A DNA stretch of 64,000 bases, taken from Stenogyne calaminthoides (lineage: Eukaryota; Streptophyta; Magnoliopsida; Lamiales; Lamiaceae). The notes beneath the pieces are model-generated. The model searched no databases, had not been told where the DNA came from, and saw nothing but the letters and a program-made list of their open reading frames with translations. Where the stretch lies: contig JBBCBC010000022.1 of NCBI GenBank assembly GCA_037126765.1, forward strand, positions 19,187,758 to 19,251,757, written 5' to 3'. Shown piece after piece: positions 44,149 to 54,570 of the stretch. The position numbers and the translations under genes are program-made. How positions within the stretch are numbered: position 1 is the stretch's first letter; every line of letters begins with the position of its first letter.

Positions 44149-45469
44149 AACCCTGTTGGGATATTTTAGTTTTGATTATTTATGCCAAAACATTGTGTAA
44201 TTATCAACTTGTATTGTTTAAGTTCATTTCTACAGGTAACAAGTTGAGGGGGAAGTGAACAAGTTGAGGGGGAACTGATCTGAAGTCTCCTGAGAAAATA
44301 GGCCTGAAGATAAGTGGCCTAAATGGAAAATTGGCCTGAGGAAAAGTGGCCTGAATGGAAGAAGGCTGAGTCCAAAATCGCTAAACGTCAGATGACCGAA
44401 TCTTTGAAATCTCGAATCTTTGAAATGATTCTTTGGAATCTGAATTCTTTGGAATCTGAATCTTTGGAATCTGAATCTTTGGAATCCGAGTCCCGAGTCT
44501 TTGGAATCCTTAGTCTTTGAGTCCCGAAAGTCTTTGAGTCTTTGAATCTTTGAGTCTTTGGAATCTGAATCTTGATTGTTGATTTTGAAGTCCCGAACGC
44601 CGGCGTGGACCAATCAGAGGAGGTCAAAAAGTCTGCCAAAAAGCTGCAGATATTACAGAATAGTATGGATTTGAATGTGACTTTCTCCAACGGTAACATT
44701 CAAATCCACACTATAAATACAAGCTCTTCCATCATAATAAGGTTGGAAAAAATGATATTAAGCCAAGAGCCATATCTTCAAGCATTTCCACCATAGAACA
44801 CAAATTTGTAGATATCAAAAATATATTCAAGAGTGTTCTAAACCCAATCTAAGCCGCACATGATATATCCTAAGCTTAGAGAGATTTTCCCAACCTTAGC
44901 ATAAAGACTAAACAATTGTAAGGGAAAATCTCAACCTAGTGGAGACAACACAAAACCCAAACCCCATTCTTGAGAGAGAAGTAGTGGTTAAGTGAGGTAG
45001 TTGAAGAGACAATTCCGTGGAGGGTGATAAGTCCAGAGGCGAACCCGTGAGGGTGATAAGTCCAGTTTAGAAGCGAACCCGTGAGGGTGATAAGTCCTGA
45101 GAGTGAGAACTCATTAAACATCTGCAAGAAATCCCGCAAGGGAGGGTAGGCAATCCCGTGGAGGGAGATAAGTCCCGTTTGAGTGAGAACTCTATAAATA
45201 TCTGGTTGTACTGTGTTGACTAACACAATAAACTAGTCGAGTGAGTTGAAGGAATTTCCCTACAGATTAGGGAGAGTGGACGTAGGAGCTTGAGTCTCCA
45301 AACCACTATACTTTGTTGTGTTCTTTATTGCTTTATGTTCTTGTCATATGCAAATGTTTAATAACAAGCAAAGCAATTCTTGTAAGAAGAAAGAAAATTT
45401 TTAAAAACCACATTTTCCCCCCTCCCCTATTTCATAAAATTAAATTATTTTTTCGGGACCAACAAACCC
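44149..45469 (+). mobile_element. Solo LTR G with 5-bp target duplication, inside element C
   Basis: The LTR spans 44154–45464 (TGTTGGGATATT to GGGACCAACA), flanked by AACCC at 44149–44153 and 45465–45469. A promoter-like ACTATAAATAC lies near 44710. The 3' part contains repeated gagggtgataagtcc / gagtgagaact units (45015–45195). A 5' tract (44398–44576) is made of ~15-base repeats of tctttggaatctgaa. It sits between the element C RNase H remnant and polypurine tract. Confidence 0.93.
44398..44576. repeat. 15-base tandem repeats in LTR G
   Basis: Units of tctttggaatctgaa and variants (tctttgagtcccgaa). They give open frames on both strands with Asp/Ser/Lys-rich repeats, but these are repeat artefacts rather than genes. 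Confidence 0.8.
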
Positions 45470-45510
45470 CTAGACCATCAAATATCTAGTGTGTACATGA
45501 ACACTCAGTG

Positions 45511-46121
45511 TGTTGTAGCCATAATAATCGGCCAGCAGCCACGTGGCAAATGATGATGACGTGGCAAATGGTGATAACGTGGCGGCTAGAACCGAGCTCA
45601 ACTAAAGAGTACGAGATGCCGATATCAGCCCTCAAAGGGCGACCTGGCGACGAGCAATGAAGATCAGGCTCGCCTTAACGAGCGACCTCCCCCGAGGACG
45701 GTCCATAGGCAAGGTCAAAGAGAGAAGAATGAAGGCTGCCTGAGCGGGCAACCTCCCCTGAGGTCTCTCCACAAGCAAAGTCGACAAGCCCGGTACAAAG
45801 AGATAATCCGACATTACTTTCATGTTCTTAGACTAGATTGGCTTCACGAGCCCATGTCAAAGGCCCATTAAGAGGCCCATTAATGTTCATTTGTATATTG
45901 TAAACTCTATATAAAGAGGAAGAAGTCCACACAAAAAGGAGAACGAAAGATACACGAAAAATCATAGTAAAATGATTCTGGCTTGGTATGCCCCAAGACG
46001 TAGTCCTTCTGGACGAACTGGGACAACAAATTCGTTCGTGCTTTGAATTTTTCATTCATTATTCGTTCATAATTCATAAATTACTTGTTTGTGGCATAGA
46101 CGTAAAATCTATGTTACAATA
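45511..46121 (+). repeat. Element B 5' LTR
   Basis: 611 bp. Contains repeated cacgtggcaaatg / gacgtggc words near the start (45540–45590), TATATAAAGAGGA promoter-like sequence near 45908, and the terminal ttacaata. Confidence 0.9.
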
Positions 46122-48027
46122 ATTGGCGCCGTCTATGGGAATCATCTATCGATTTTTTCACAGAATATTCGTTAGGACCCAAAAATAAGAAATCGGGATG
46201 AAACACTCACTGTTCATCCCAAAAAAGCACTCTGTTCATCGAAAATCCAGAAAAAACCATCCCTAAGCCTCCCTATAATTGAAATACCACGATTTAGCGA
46301 ATAAACCATTCGCCAACATCTTACACTTTACAATGATTCACCAGCAGAAAATCTCCTAATCTAGACAACATTCGTTCGTCAACGATCCTAGACATTTATG
46401 TGCAATCAGAAAAAAAAATCCCCAATTGATTCATCTTCGCCAAAATCGATGGATCATCAAACCTCGAGCACGGTTTCGCCAGAAATTGCATCGCCGCCAA
46501 CACCCAAGATGCCAAATCACACCGCTGATGCGTCCTTCTCGTCGAGCTGCGGTCCCTTACAAGATCAAAAAAACCATGGGCCACACGTTGCCTCGTCTGA
46601 CATCAGGAGCGCCACGCATCTCCTCTGCAAACACAGAATCGCGATGCTCCAGTCGTGGCCGATGCACAGAGTCGTGAGGCCAACGCCTCAGCAAAAGTCC
46701 AGCGCCGCCACCAACTCATTGCTTCGCCGCCGTCACGCGACACCATTACCGCCGAGTAATCCGAAATCAGAAGCAACCGAACGCCTCGTCCGCTGCAACC
46801 TAACCAGGATGGCGACACGGATTCCTCAATGAACGCGGTCTTGAGGCGTAAAACGTGGAAGAGATGCAGACGGAGAGATTTGCGGCGTGAATTGAGGAAG
46901 AGATAACCCTTGAACAAGATTCGCAGCGTGAATTTCTCGGCCATGAGCAGATTTGCAGCGTGATTTTGGGGAAATGGAACCGGACTCCACAGCGTGATTT
47001 GTTCTTATAGCAAGCTGACCTTTTGGGCTGAATAAATCTTGACCCATTTTTAACTATTGGGCCCAAGTTTCAGCTGACTAAAAATTTTGAGGCCAAGCTG
47101 ATGGTGAATTGATTTGGAAAAAATACTCACCACTCTCGCAAAGGAAAATTGCACGGACGAAGCCTTGGGGGCAACTCAAAGAATCTACGGGCAGTCTTTT
47201 AGCCAAGTCACATCAGGTTCTATTTTATTTAATTCTTTTTAATATATATCACAGTATTCATACTTTCATATATATTAAAAGGCGGGGGCATATATGCTCA
47301 TATCTCGAGCTATTCGAGTTAATTTCAGAACACTAGTTGACGTTAGAAACTCAAACTAACATGTCTAAATTTGGAGGGTTATTTAAAACAAACTCCAAAT
47401 CCTTACTTTTCACTAATAGCATAAACCCTAGGAAGGGACTATCACAAGATTCATATACGAGCACTCGAAAGTCTCACACAGATGAAACAAACTTATAATC
47501 CAACTTCAAACTTACATCGAGTCAAAGGATTAAGGAAAATACTCAAATTCATAAAGTCGCGGTCTCAAACCAGAAGACCTGACAACGTCAAAATCATGAA
47601 GTCGCGGTCTTAAACAAACACAACCCGACGACCTCAAATTAACAAGGTCACACTTCCAAAAAATGACCCTGTCGACCTCGACAGGTGCAATGGTCAAACC
47701 AGAAGGCAATCAAGTCGCAATTCATGTAAGACGACAAATAAGCCATTCAAATCACAAGTCAAAGAGAGTTGTAACCTCAATAAAATGACCTCGAAAGATG
47801 ACCTTTTCATATCAAAAGAATATCTCAATCCAAGCTGACACCGAGTTAAAAACACTTGTTTAAAGTCACATTTCGGAATATCCTCCAGCTCACATTGTAG
47901 CCATGACTTTCGAATCCCAAGGTTGATGAGGTCGTAGCCTAAACGGCTCGATTTTTGTCACGACTTCATAAGACGATAAGAACATAGCTCAATTCAGAGT
48001 CGCAGAAGTTATTCAAGTCACTGGCAA
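46122..48027 (+). other. Element B interior, 5' part: no gag or pol
   Basis: The leader (gaaacactcactgttcatcc) matches element D at about 58620. A GC-rich stretch (46430–46830) gives open frames on both strands of Pro/Ser/Arg-rich composition with no recognisable domain, and element D has no matching frame, so I do not call a gene. From 47100 the sequence runs parallel to D from 60090 (gggggcaactcaaagaatct), with many tcgcggtct and gaccc words. Confidence 0.6.
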
Positions 48028-48157
48028 ACAGTCCGAAATGACTATAAACCTATACAGTCCGAAACGACTATAAACCTATACAGTCCGGAACGACTATAAA
48101 CCTATACAGTCTGAAACGACTATAAACATATACAGTCCGAAATGACTATAAACTCAT
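48028..48157. repeat. 26-bp tandem array in element B
   Basis: Five units of acagtccgaaacgactataa plus acctat, with single-base differences. Element D has only one unit at the same place (about 61091), so the array expanded in B. Confidence 0.9.
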
Positions 48158-48589
48158 GTGCCAATCTTCTTTCACATTCTTGAAACAACAAATCGCTCTG
48201 ATACAGACGATCTATACAAACGAGAATCAAATCTCCATCCGGGGGGCAAAACCCTAAGGATTCCAAACCTTTGCATACCCACGAAAGGTGTTTTTAACAG
48301 ACATCAAAGCCCAATCCTAGGGGCAAAACCTCAAAAACCTCAAAGGTTATTTCTATACCACAAAAACCGAAAAAGGCCGTGTTAATAATTTCAAAATTCA
48401 AGTCTCCTTTCCAAACACCGATAAAAGTCAATTTTACCAAAAAATATCAAAAACATTTTCTGACATACTAATAATTTCTTTGCGAAATTTCCAAAAGGTT
48501 TAAACTTAAAATCTCTCTCACAAAGAATTTTCTCAAATGGTCTAACAAACCATGGCACTTCCACCTTCTCGGCGATGAGATCGTCCGCC

Positions 48590-49310
48590 ATTATTGGCAT
48601 CGACCCGCCCGCCTTTTCGGCGTCGGCTTTTCGCTATCTCGGCGAGGTGTATTCCGCTGATTTAGCGAAGTATTCTCCGCCTTCTCGGTGATGAGATCGT
48701 CTGCCATCATCGGCATGGACCTGTCACCTCTTCGAGGTTGGCTTGGTCCGCCTTTGTCGGCGCTGACTTGTCTGCCTTCTTGGCGATGACTCTGTCCGCC
48801 ATTATTGGCGTCGACCCGCCCACCTTTTCGGTGTCGGCTTTCCGCTATCTCGTTGAGGTGTATTCCACCGATTTAGCAAAGTATTCTCCGCCTTCTCGGC
48901 GATGAGATCATCCGCCATTATTGGCGTCGACCCGCCTGCCTTTTCGGCGTCGGATTTCCGCTATCTCGGCGAGGTGTATTCCGCCGATTTAGCGAAGTAT
49001 TCTCCGCCTTCTCGGCGATGAGATCGTCCGCCATTATTGACGTCGACCAGCCCGCCTCCTCGGCGTCGGCTTTCTGCCTTCTTGGAGATGACTTTGTCCG
49101 CCTTCATTGGCGTCAATCGGCTCACCTCCTCGGCGTCGGCTTTCTGTATTCTTGGCGATGACTTTGTCCGCCTTCATTGGCGTCGACCAGCCCGCCTCCT
49201 CAGCGTCGGCTTTCTGCCTTCTTGGTGATGACTTTGTCCGCCTTCATTGGCGTCGACTGGCCCACCTCTTCGGTGTCGGCTCTCTGCCTGTTCGGTGAGA
49301 TTCACTAGTT
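48590..49310. repeat. GC-rich tandem array in element B
   Basis: Imperfect higher-order repeats made of cgccttctcggcgatgaga, tcgtccgccattattggcgt, cgacccgcccgcc and ttcggcgtcggctttc blocks. Two kinds of unit occur: a ~120-base form with ggtgtattccgccgatttag (to about 49030) and a shorter ~70-base form with gactttgtccgccttcattg (from about 49030). CpG-rich. The matching place in D (61515–62060) has a different expansion. Confidence 0.85.
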
Positions 49311-50101
49311 TTATCCGTCATAAGCCAATAGAAGTCGCAACTTTGTATTAGTTTGGCCAAGTCAAATAAAATGTTACCTTTCTTTTCATAATTCCTGGGT
49401 GTTAAACCGACGCGGAGGTCGCATGAATAAACATCGAACCCCCGAGGTACGACTTTCGACATACTTGCGGCGAGATATACACCCTAGCAGGTGCGGTCCT
49501 CCCCCGACTTTATAAGACGACTAAGCAAAAGTTCGTAAATAAGCCGCATCCAAATAAGACGGAAGAACGTATGCAATTTTTAAGTCGCATAAGGAAATCA
49601 AGTCGGCATGCTAAAGGTAGAAAAGGAAATGAGTTTCATTGACGGAAGGCCCAAAGGCTAATTACATCAAGTCGCGAACCGCTCGACAAGAAATGGTCAT
49701 CGACGAGCACAGAAAAGACTCGTACAGAGAGCCTCACCTCAAAGTACGAGCACAACTAAGGAAAATCAAATACCTACCAAGTCGCAGGATGAACCAGCGA
49801 CCAAGACTCTCGACGAGCTCAATCTCGGCAGATTACCATCTCAGATGAATAACCCCCTGACTCGGGGGCACGAGGGAGAATCGAGCCCACTAAAACACAC
49901 CCAAGTCTGAAGTTGAATATCCAAACTTGATACCAGAAGTATTACCATCAAAGTGTGAACAATTAAGACCTCATGAAGGCATTCAGAGCATACACAGGGG
50001 CAAAAAAATGCAACATCAAGGGCGAAAATCAGATAACTCTTATGTGAACAAAGATCAAGACCGACCTCCGAACAAAGTTGAAGTCCACTCTTGGGGGCAA
50101 T
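49311..50101 (+). other. Element B interior, 3' part
   Basis: Non-coding. Parallel to D 62060–62717 (both start ggttttatc and include cgaggtacgactttcgacat). Contains a purine-rich run up to the polypurine tract at about 50090–50101. Confidence 0.6.
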
Positions 50102-50713
50102 TGTTGTAGCCATAATAATCAGCCAGCAGCCACGTGACAAATGATGATGACGTGGCAAATGGTGATAATGTGGCGGCTAGAACCGAGCTCAGCTGAAGAG
50201 TACGAGATGCCGTTATCAGCCCTCAAAGGGCGACCTGGCGATGAGCAATGAAGATCAGACTCGCCTTAACGAGCGACCTCCCCTGAGGACGGTCCATAGG
50301 TAAGGTCAAAGAGAGAAGAATGAAGGCTGCCTGAGCGGACGACCTCCCCTGAGGTCGCTCCACAAGCAAAGTCGACAAGCCCGGTACAAAGAGATAATTC
50401 GACATTACTTTCATGTTCTTAGACTAGATTGGCTTCACGAGCCCATGTTCAAAGGCCCATTAAGAGGCCCATTAATGTTCATTTGTATATTGTAAACTCT
50501 ATATAAAGAGAAAGAAGTCCACACAAAAAGGAGGACGAAAGATACACGAAAAATCATAGTAAAATGATCCTAGCTTGGTATGCCCCCAAACGTAGTCCTT
50601 CTGGACGAACTGGGACAACAAATTCTTTCGTGCTTTGTATTTTTCATTCATTATTCGTTCATAATTCATAAATTACTTGTTTGTGGCATATACGTGAAAT
50701 CTATGTTACAACA
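50102..50713 (+). repeat. Element B 3' LTR
   Basis: 612 bp, TGTTGTAGCC to TTACAACA. Near-identical to 45511–46121 with few scattered differences, so B is probably the youngest insertion in the stack. Confidence 0.92.
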
Positions 50714-50718
50714 CAGTG

Positions 50719-51569
50719 TTTTGGTGAAATGATCTTCCAAATTAAATATGTGGGAATACATTTTAATTATATTTCTCCTATCGTTATGATCTCCCGGATC
50801 AAATGATAAGTCTTGGTACATGCTTGTTTATGCTTGTTGATCTCGGTTCCTTTGCTTGCACAATCACACCAATGTTGTCTCAATAAAAACTTTATTAGAC
50901 AACTGGCACTCGGAACTACCCCTAGTACTCTTAAGAACTATAAAATCCAGACAACCTCCTTGAGGCTTCTAATACAGCAATTTACTCAACTTCGATTGTT
51001 GAATCTGCGGTCCTTTTGCTTGAAACTATTCCAACTGACCGCCTCATTATTGAGAGTGAAACATAACCTGACTGTGATTTGTAATCATCATAGTCGGATT
51101 GGAAACTTGCGTCAGCATAACCATTCACTACTGGTTCTGACTGTCCACTATAGATAAGGAAACATTCTTTAGTTCGTCTAAGATACTTCAGAATGGTCTT
51201 GACAACAATCCAGTGAGACTCACCCGGATTCTGTTGGTATCTATCAGTGATGTTGATAGTGTAGGCCACGTTTGACCTAGTGCAAGTCATGGCATACATG
51301 ATTGACCCAATTGCATATGCATATGGGACATATTTCATGTGCTTGATATTAGCTTCATCAGAAGGACAATCCTTCTTTGACAGCTTTATCCCATGATTTG
51401 CCGGTAGAGACCATCTCTTAGAGTTTTCTATCGCAAAACGCTTCAACACCTTGTCTACATAGGTGGACTGTGACAACCTCAACATCCTTCTGGATCTATC
51501 CCTTTGGATCTTGATCCCTAAGATGTAGCAGGCTTCACAAAGATCCTTCACCATGAAGGTCTTCGACAA
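50719..51569 (-). pseudogene. Element C RT C-terminus and RNase H
   Basis: On the minus strand: KTFMVKDLCEACYILGIKI, then LSQSTYVDKVLKRF, then the RNase H parts YADASFQSDYDDYKSQSGY and STIEVE. A stop follows directly (the family reads …EAEY). Beyond it the frame continues in broken form (KEPRS, then a histidine/arginine-rich segment) to the element B insertion at 50718/50713, and resumes on the far side at 45505. Confidence 0.85.
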
Positions 51570-52178
51570 TTAATCTTCAACGGACTGCATTAACGGGATA
51601 TTGTTTCTCAAAATCAATGTGTCATTGACATACACGATTATGAAAGTAATATTCTTCCCGTTGTGTTTACAATAAACACAAGGATCTTCCGAATTTCTGA
51701 TGAAGCCAAAAGACTTGATAGCTTCATCAAATCAGATATTCCAACTCGTAGAAGCTTGCTTCAATCCATAAATGGATATCTTTAGCTTGCATACTAGATT
51801 CGAATTTGACTTAGATGTGAAACCTTCCGGTTGAGTCATAAGCACTACCTTATCAATGTCTCCATTGAGGAAAGCTGTTTTGACGTCCATCTGTCAAATC
51901 TCATAATCACAGTGTACTGCTATCGCAAGTAAAATTCAAATGGACTTGATCTTTGCAACTAGTGAGAAGGTCTCATCACAGTCAATGCCTTCGCGTTGAC
52001 TATAACCCTTCGCCACCAACCTAGCTTTGTAGGTTTGTACTTTGCCATTTGCATTGATCTTTTGCATGAAGACCCAATCGCAGCATATGGGTCTAACCCC
52101 TTTAGGCAACTCAACCAAGTCCTAGACTTGATTGGTGTACATCGAGTCCATCTCGAATTTCATGGCTTCATGCCACTT
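51570..52178 (-). pseudogene. Element C reverse transcriptase core (YVND)
   Basis: N-terminal RT motifs are present (DWVFMQKINANGKVQTYKAR, VAKGYSQREGIDCDETFS, then a broken MDVKTAFLNG region near 51885). The catalytic motif at about 51625 reads YVND instead of YVDD, so an active-site aspartate is lost. Stops and shifts lie between the pieces. Confidence 0.8.
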
Positions 52179-52304
52179 CCCTGAATCAATATCTAATATT
52201 TTTTCAGAATAAGTATTAGGATCGTTCTTAACCGGTATGTCCACATTAATTAGTTCCTCCAAGAGGTAACTGTATCTAATGGGAGATTACAATTCCTAAT
52301 ATAC

Positions 52305-52709
52305 TTACGGAGCTGTGGTTGTGCATGCTGTACATTCTGATCGTGAAAAATTTTGTGGTGCATTGATTTCATCAATATCCGAAGAGTCCTCAAGAGCTAC
52401 ACTTTCAGATGCCTCTTGGGCGGGAGTTTGAACTATGTTGTTCTCATTCAGCCCACTTGGAGGTTCTTGCACTGGCAATCCTACTCCAATTACGCTCCCA
52501 CTAGCTGAAAGACGATCACCTAGTGAAAGACTCCCACCGTGAAAGTCGTTGTATGCTCCCACTGATTCCTTGTCATGTTGCTTTGACAAGATATCAGTCT
52601 CTTTGTTAATTTTTGGTTCTTGAATTTCTTCAAGTTCTATCAGCTTACGACTTTGTTCCTTAAGGACATAGTCTTCTTCGAGGAACTTGGTCTGCCTAGA
52701 AACAATCAC
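52305..52709 (-). pseudogene. Element C integrase–RT linker
   Basis: A Glu/Ser/Pro-rich segment of the kind that separates integrase from RT in copia pol (VSRQTKFLEEDYVLKEQ). It has no catalytic residues. The window's last 220 bases (63778–64000) carry a related copy. Confidence 0.65.
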
Positions 52710-52840
52710 TGATTATTTCTCAGGTAGATAGAAGTAATATCCTTTAGTTTCTTTAGGATATCCCACAAAGTAACCCTTTTCACCTTTAGATTTCAACTTG
52801 TCGGTAAGCATCCTTTTCACAATCATGGGGCAACCCCATG

Positions 52841-53470
52841 TTAGATATGTGTAAATGTTGGCTTCCTGCCACACCATGGTTCATATGGTGTATGCTCAAC
52901 CGATTTAGATGGAATCCTATTCAGAATGTAAATTGAGGTTTGTAACGCGTATCCCATAAGAATGTTGGAAGACAGGAAAAGCTCATCATGGACCTCACCA
53001 TGTCTAACAGGGTTTGGTTTCTTCTCTTGGACACACAGTTCATCTGAGGTGTTCCGGGAGTAGTCCATTGTGACTGGATTCCATGTAACTTCAAGTAATC
53101 AGTGAATTCATGGCTAAGGTATTCACCTCCTCGATCCGATCGAAGAGTCTTAATACTCTTACCAAGTTGCTTCTTTACTTCAGCCTTAAACTCCTTGAAT
53201 TTCTCAAAAGATTCGGATCTGTGTTTCATAAGATACACGTATCCGTATCTAGAGAAATCATTAGTAAAAGTGATGAAGTAGCCGAAGTGACCCCTAGCTA
53301 GAGTGGGCAATGGTCCACAAACGTCGTTGTAGATCAACTCTAGAGCTTCTTTGACATGCACCCCTTTCCTAGAAAGGGTCTATTGATCATCTTGCCCATG
53401 AAATAAGATTCACAATCTCCATAAGACTCACAGTCGAATGGGGTTAAGTAGTCTAACTTCTTAACCCTGC
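52841..53470 (-). pseudogene. Element C pre-integrase and integrase (Glu to Lys)
   Basis: Starts with a decayed pre-integrase tail (…DYLTPFDCESYG). The integrase core follows: first Asp in YNDVCGP, second in LRSDRGGEY, then, exactly 35 residues on, CVSKRRN where the family has GVSERRN. The third member of the DDE triad is therefore Lys. A frameshift near 53030 joins the core to the C-terminal part (YILNRIPSKSV). Confidence 0.85.
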
Positions 53471-53591
53471 AATTCTTTTCTCGTTTACATGATCAAGTTC
53501 TACAATGCCATAAGTAAGTCGGGTTTTCATGATTACTAAGTTTGAGTATTTTATTTTGTATATTAAGAACATCATATCCATAATGCAACAA

Positions 53592-53957
53592 TTAGATGTT
53601 GCGAGTAATAGAAAGAACTAGATGACTATCATTAAGTTCTAATATAAAACCAAAGGGTACGTCTAACACATAGGTCCCCACACGTTCAGTTATCAACTCT
53701 TGCTCCGTTTCCACGTGTAAGACGACTTCACCCGCCCTAACTGCCCTATGACACATGAGCCCTTTCACATTAGTGCAAATGTGAGAGCTAAATCTAGTAT
53801 CCAATACCAAGCAGTTAGCGCTATTAGTGGACATGTTTATCTTAATAACAAACATACATGTTCTAGTGTTAGAATCACCTACTGCATTCCTTTTAGCAAC
53901 TAGAACCTCATAGTCCTTCTTCCAGTGCCCTCTTCTACTTATAGTAGAGGCACACAT
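53592..53957 (-). pseudogene. Element C zinc knuckle and protease (DTR)
   Basis: The frame begins in a degenerate knuckle (RRGHWKKDY; outer cysteines replaced), then reads LVLDTRFSSHICTN. Copia protease has DTG(A/S)SSHI here, so the active-site glycine is Arg. Probably inactive. Confidence 0.75.
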
Positions 53958-54570
53958 CCTTTTCTACCCGCTCCTTCCTTTGAACACCATCTTAGTGATA
54001 GTGAACTCAAAAGTCTTGAGCACGTTGTGAAGTTCAGGCATGGTCGCATCCGTCTTATTCATATTGTAGTTCACAATGAAGCTAAAATATGAATCCGGGA
54101 GCGACTGGAGGATAACATAAATGAAAATGTTGGTCTTTTAGCTCAAAGCCTAAATTACCAAATTTCTCAATTAGGCCTATCAACATTAGCATATGAGGTG
54201 AAATTTTCCCTTCTTTAGCTAACCGGCATCTGAACAGATCTCTCATCACTTCATAAATTTCAGAACGAGATTCAGAATCAAAGAGATCCTTCAAATGCTT
54301 GAGCACTAAGAAAGGACCCATTTTTTCATGTTGCCTATGTACATCGTGAGTCATGCCGAGCAACATCACATACTGAGTCTGGGAAGCATCCTCTTGATGC
54401 TTCTTCTGAGGTGCTACATCAAACTTGGCTGCCTCAGAGTACCAGCTTTAAGGGTAACCGGGATATACGTGTCCAACACGTACTCAATCTTTTCTTGCCT
54501 TAGCACCAAACACATGTTTTGGTGCTAGTCCAGAAAATTTGGCCTAGCCAATTTAGTTTGTTTCCAAAAC
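53958..54570 (-). pseudogene. Element C gag remnant
   Basis: On the minus strand: EKIEYVLDTYIPV, then after a shift LLGMTHDVHRQHEKMGPFLV and DLFRCRLAKEGKISPHMLML. This is the gag arrangement of copia elements whose gag starts with a YVLD-type segment. Several frame breaks; no intact protein. Confidence 0.7.

Larger units (their letters stand above)
45506..50718 (+). mobile_element. Non-autonomous gypsy-like element B (LARD-type) with 5-bp target duplication
   Basis: The element is 45511–50713, with LTRs 45511–46121 and 50102–50713 and CAGTG at 45506–45510 and 50714–50718. The 5' LTR ends TA where the 3' LTR and the D LTR end CA. A primer site attggcgccgtctatggga follows at 46122. The purine tract ttgggggcaat precedes the 3' LTR. 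About 4 kb of interior holds no gag or pol, only a leader, minisatellites and GC-rich arrays. It interrupts the 3' part of element C's pol. Same family as D. Confidence 0.92.

Noticed and set aside
44230..44699. Frames with repeated Asp-Ser-Lys or Leu-Glu-Ser units
   Set aside because: Translations of a 15-base tandem repeat in a solo LTR, open on both strands.
46398..46832. A 144-codon frame in element B as a possible gag
   Set aside because: No capsid or knuckle motifs, overlapping frames on the other strand, and no equivalent in element D.
48028..48157. CRISPR-like array
   Set aside because: Contiguous 26-bp tandem units with no spacers, in a plant retrotransposon.
49037..49298. Frames repeating through the GC-rich array of element B (and similarly 61709–62104 in D)
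   Set aside because: Repeat translation of a minisatellite. There is no start context or domain, and the frame is not conserved between the sister elements.
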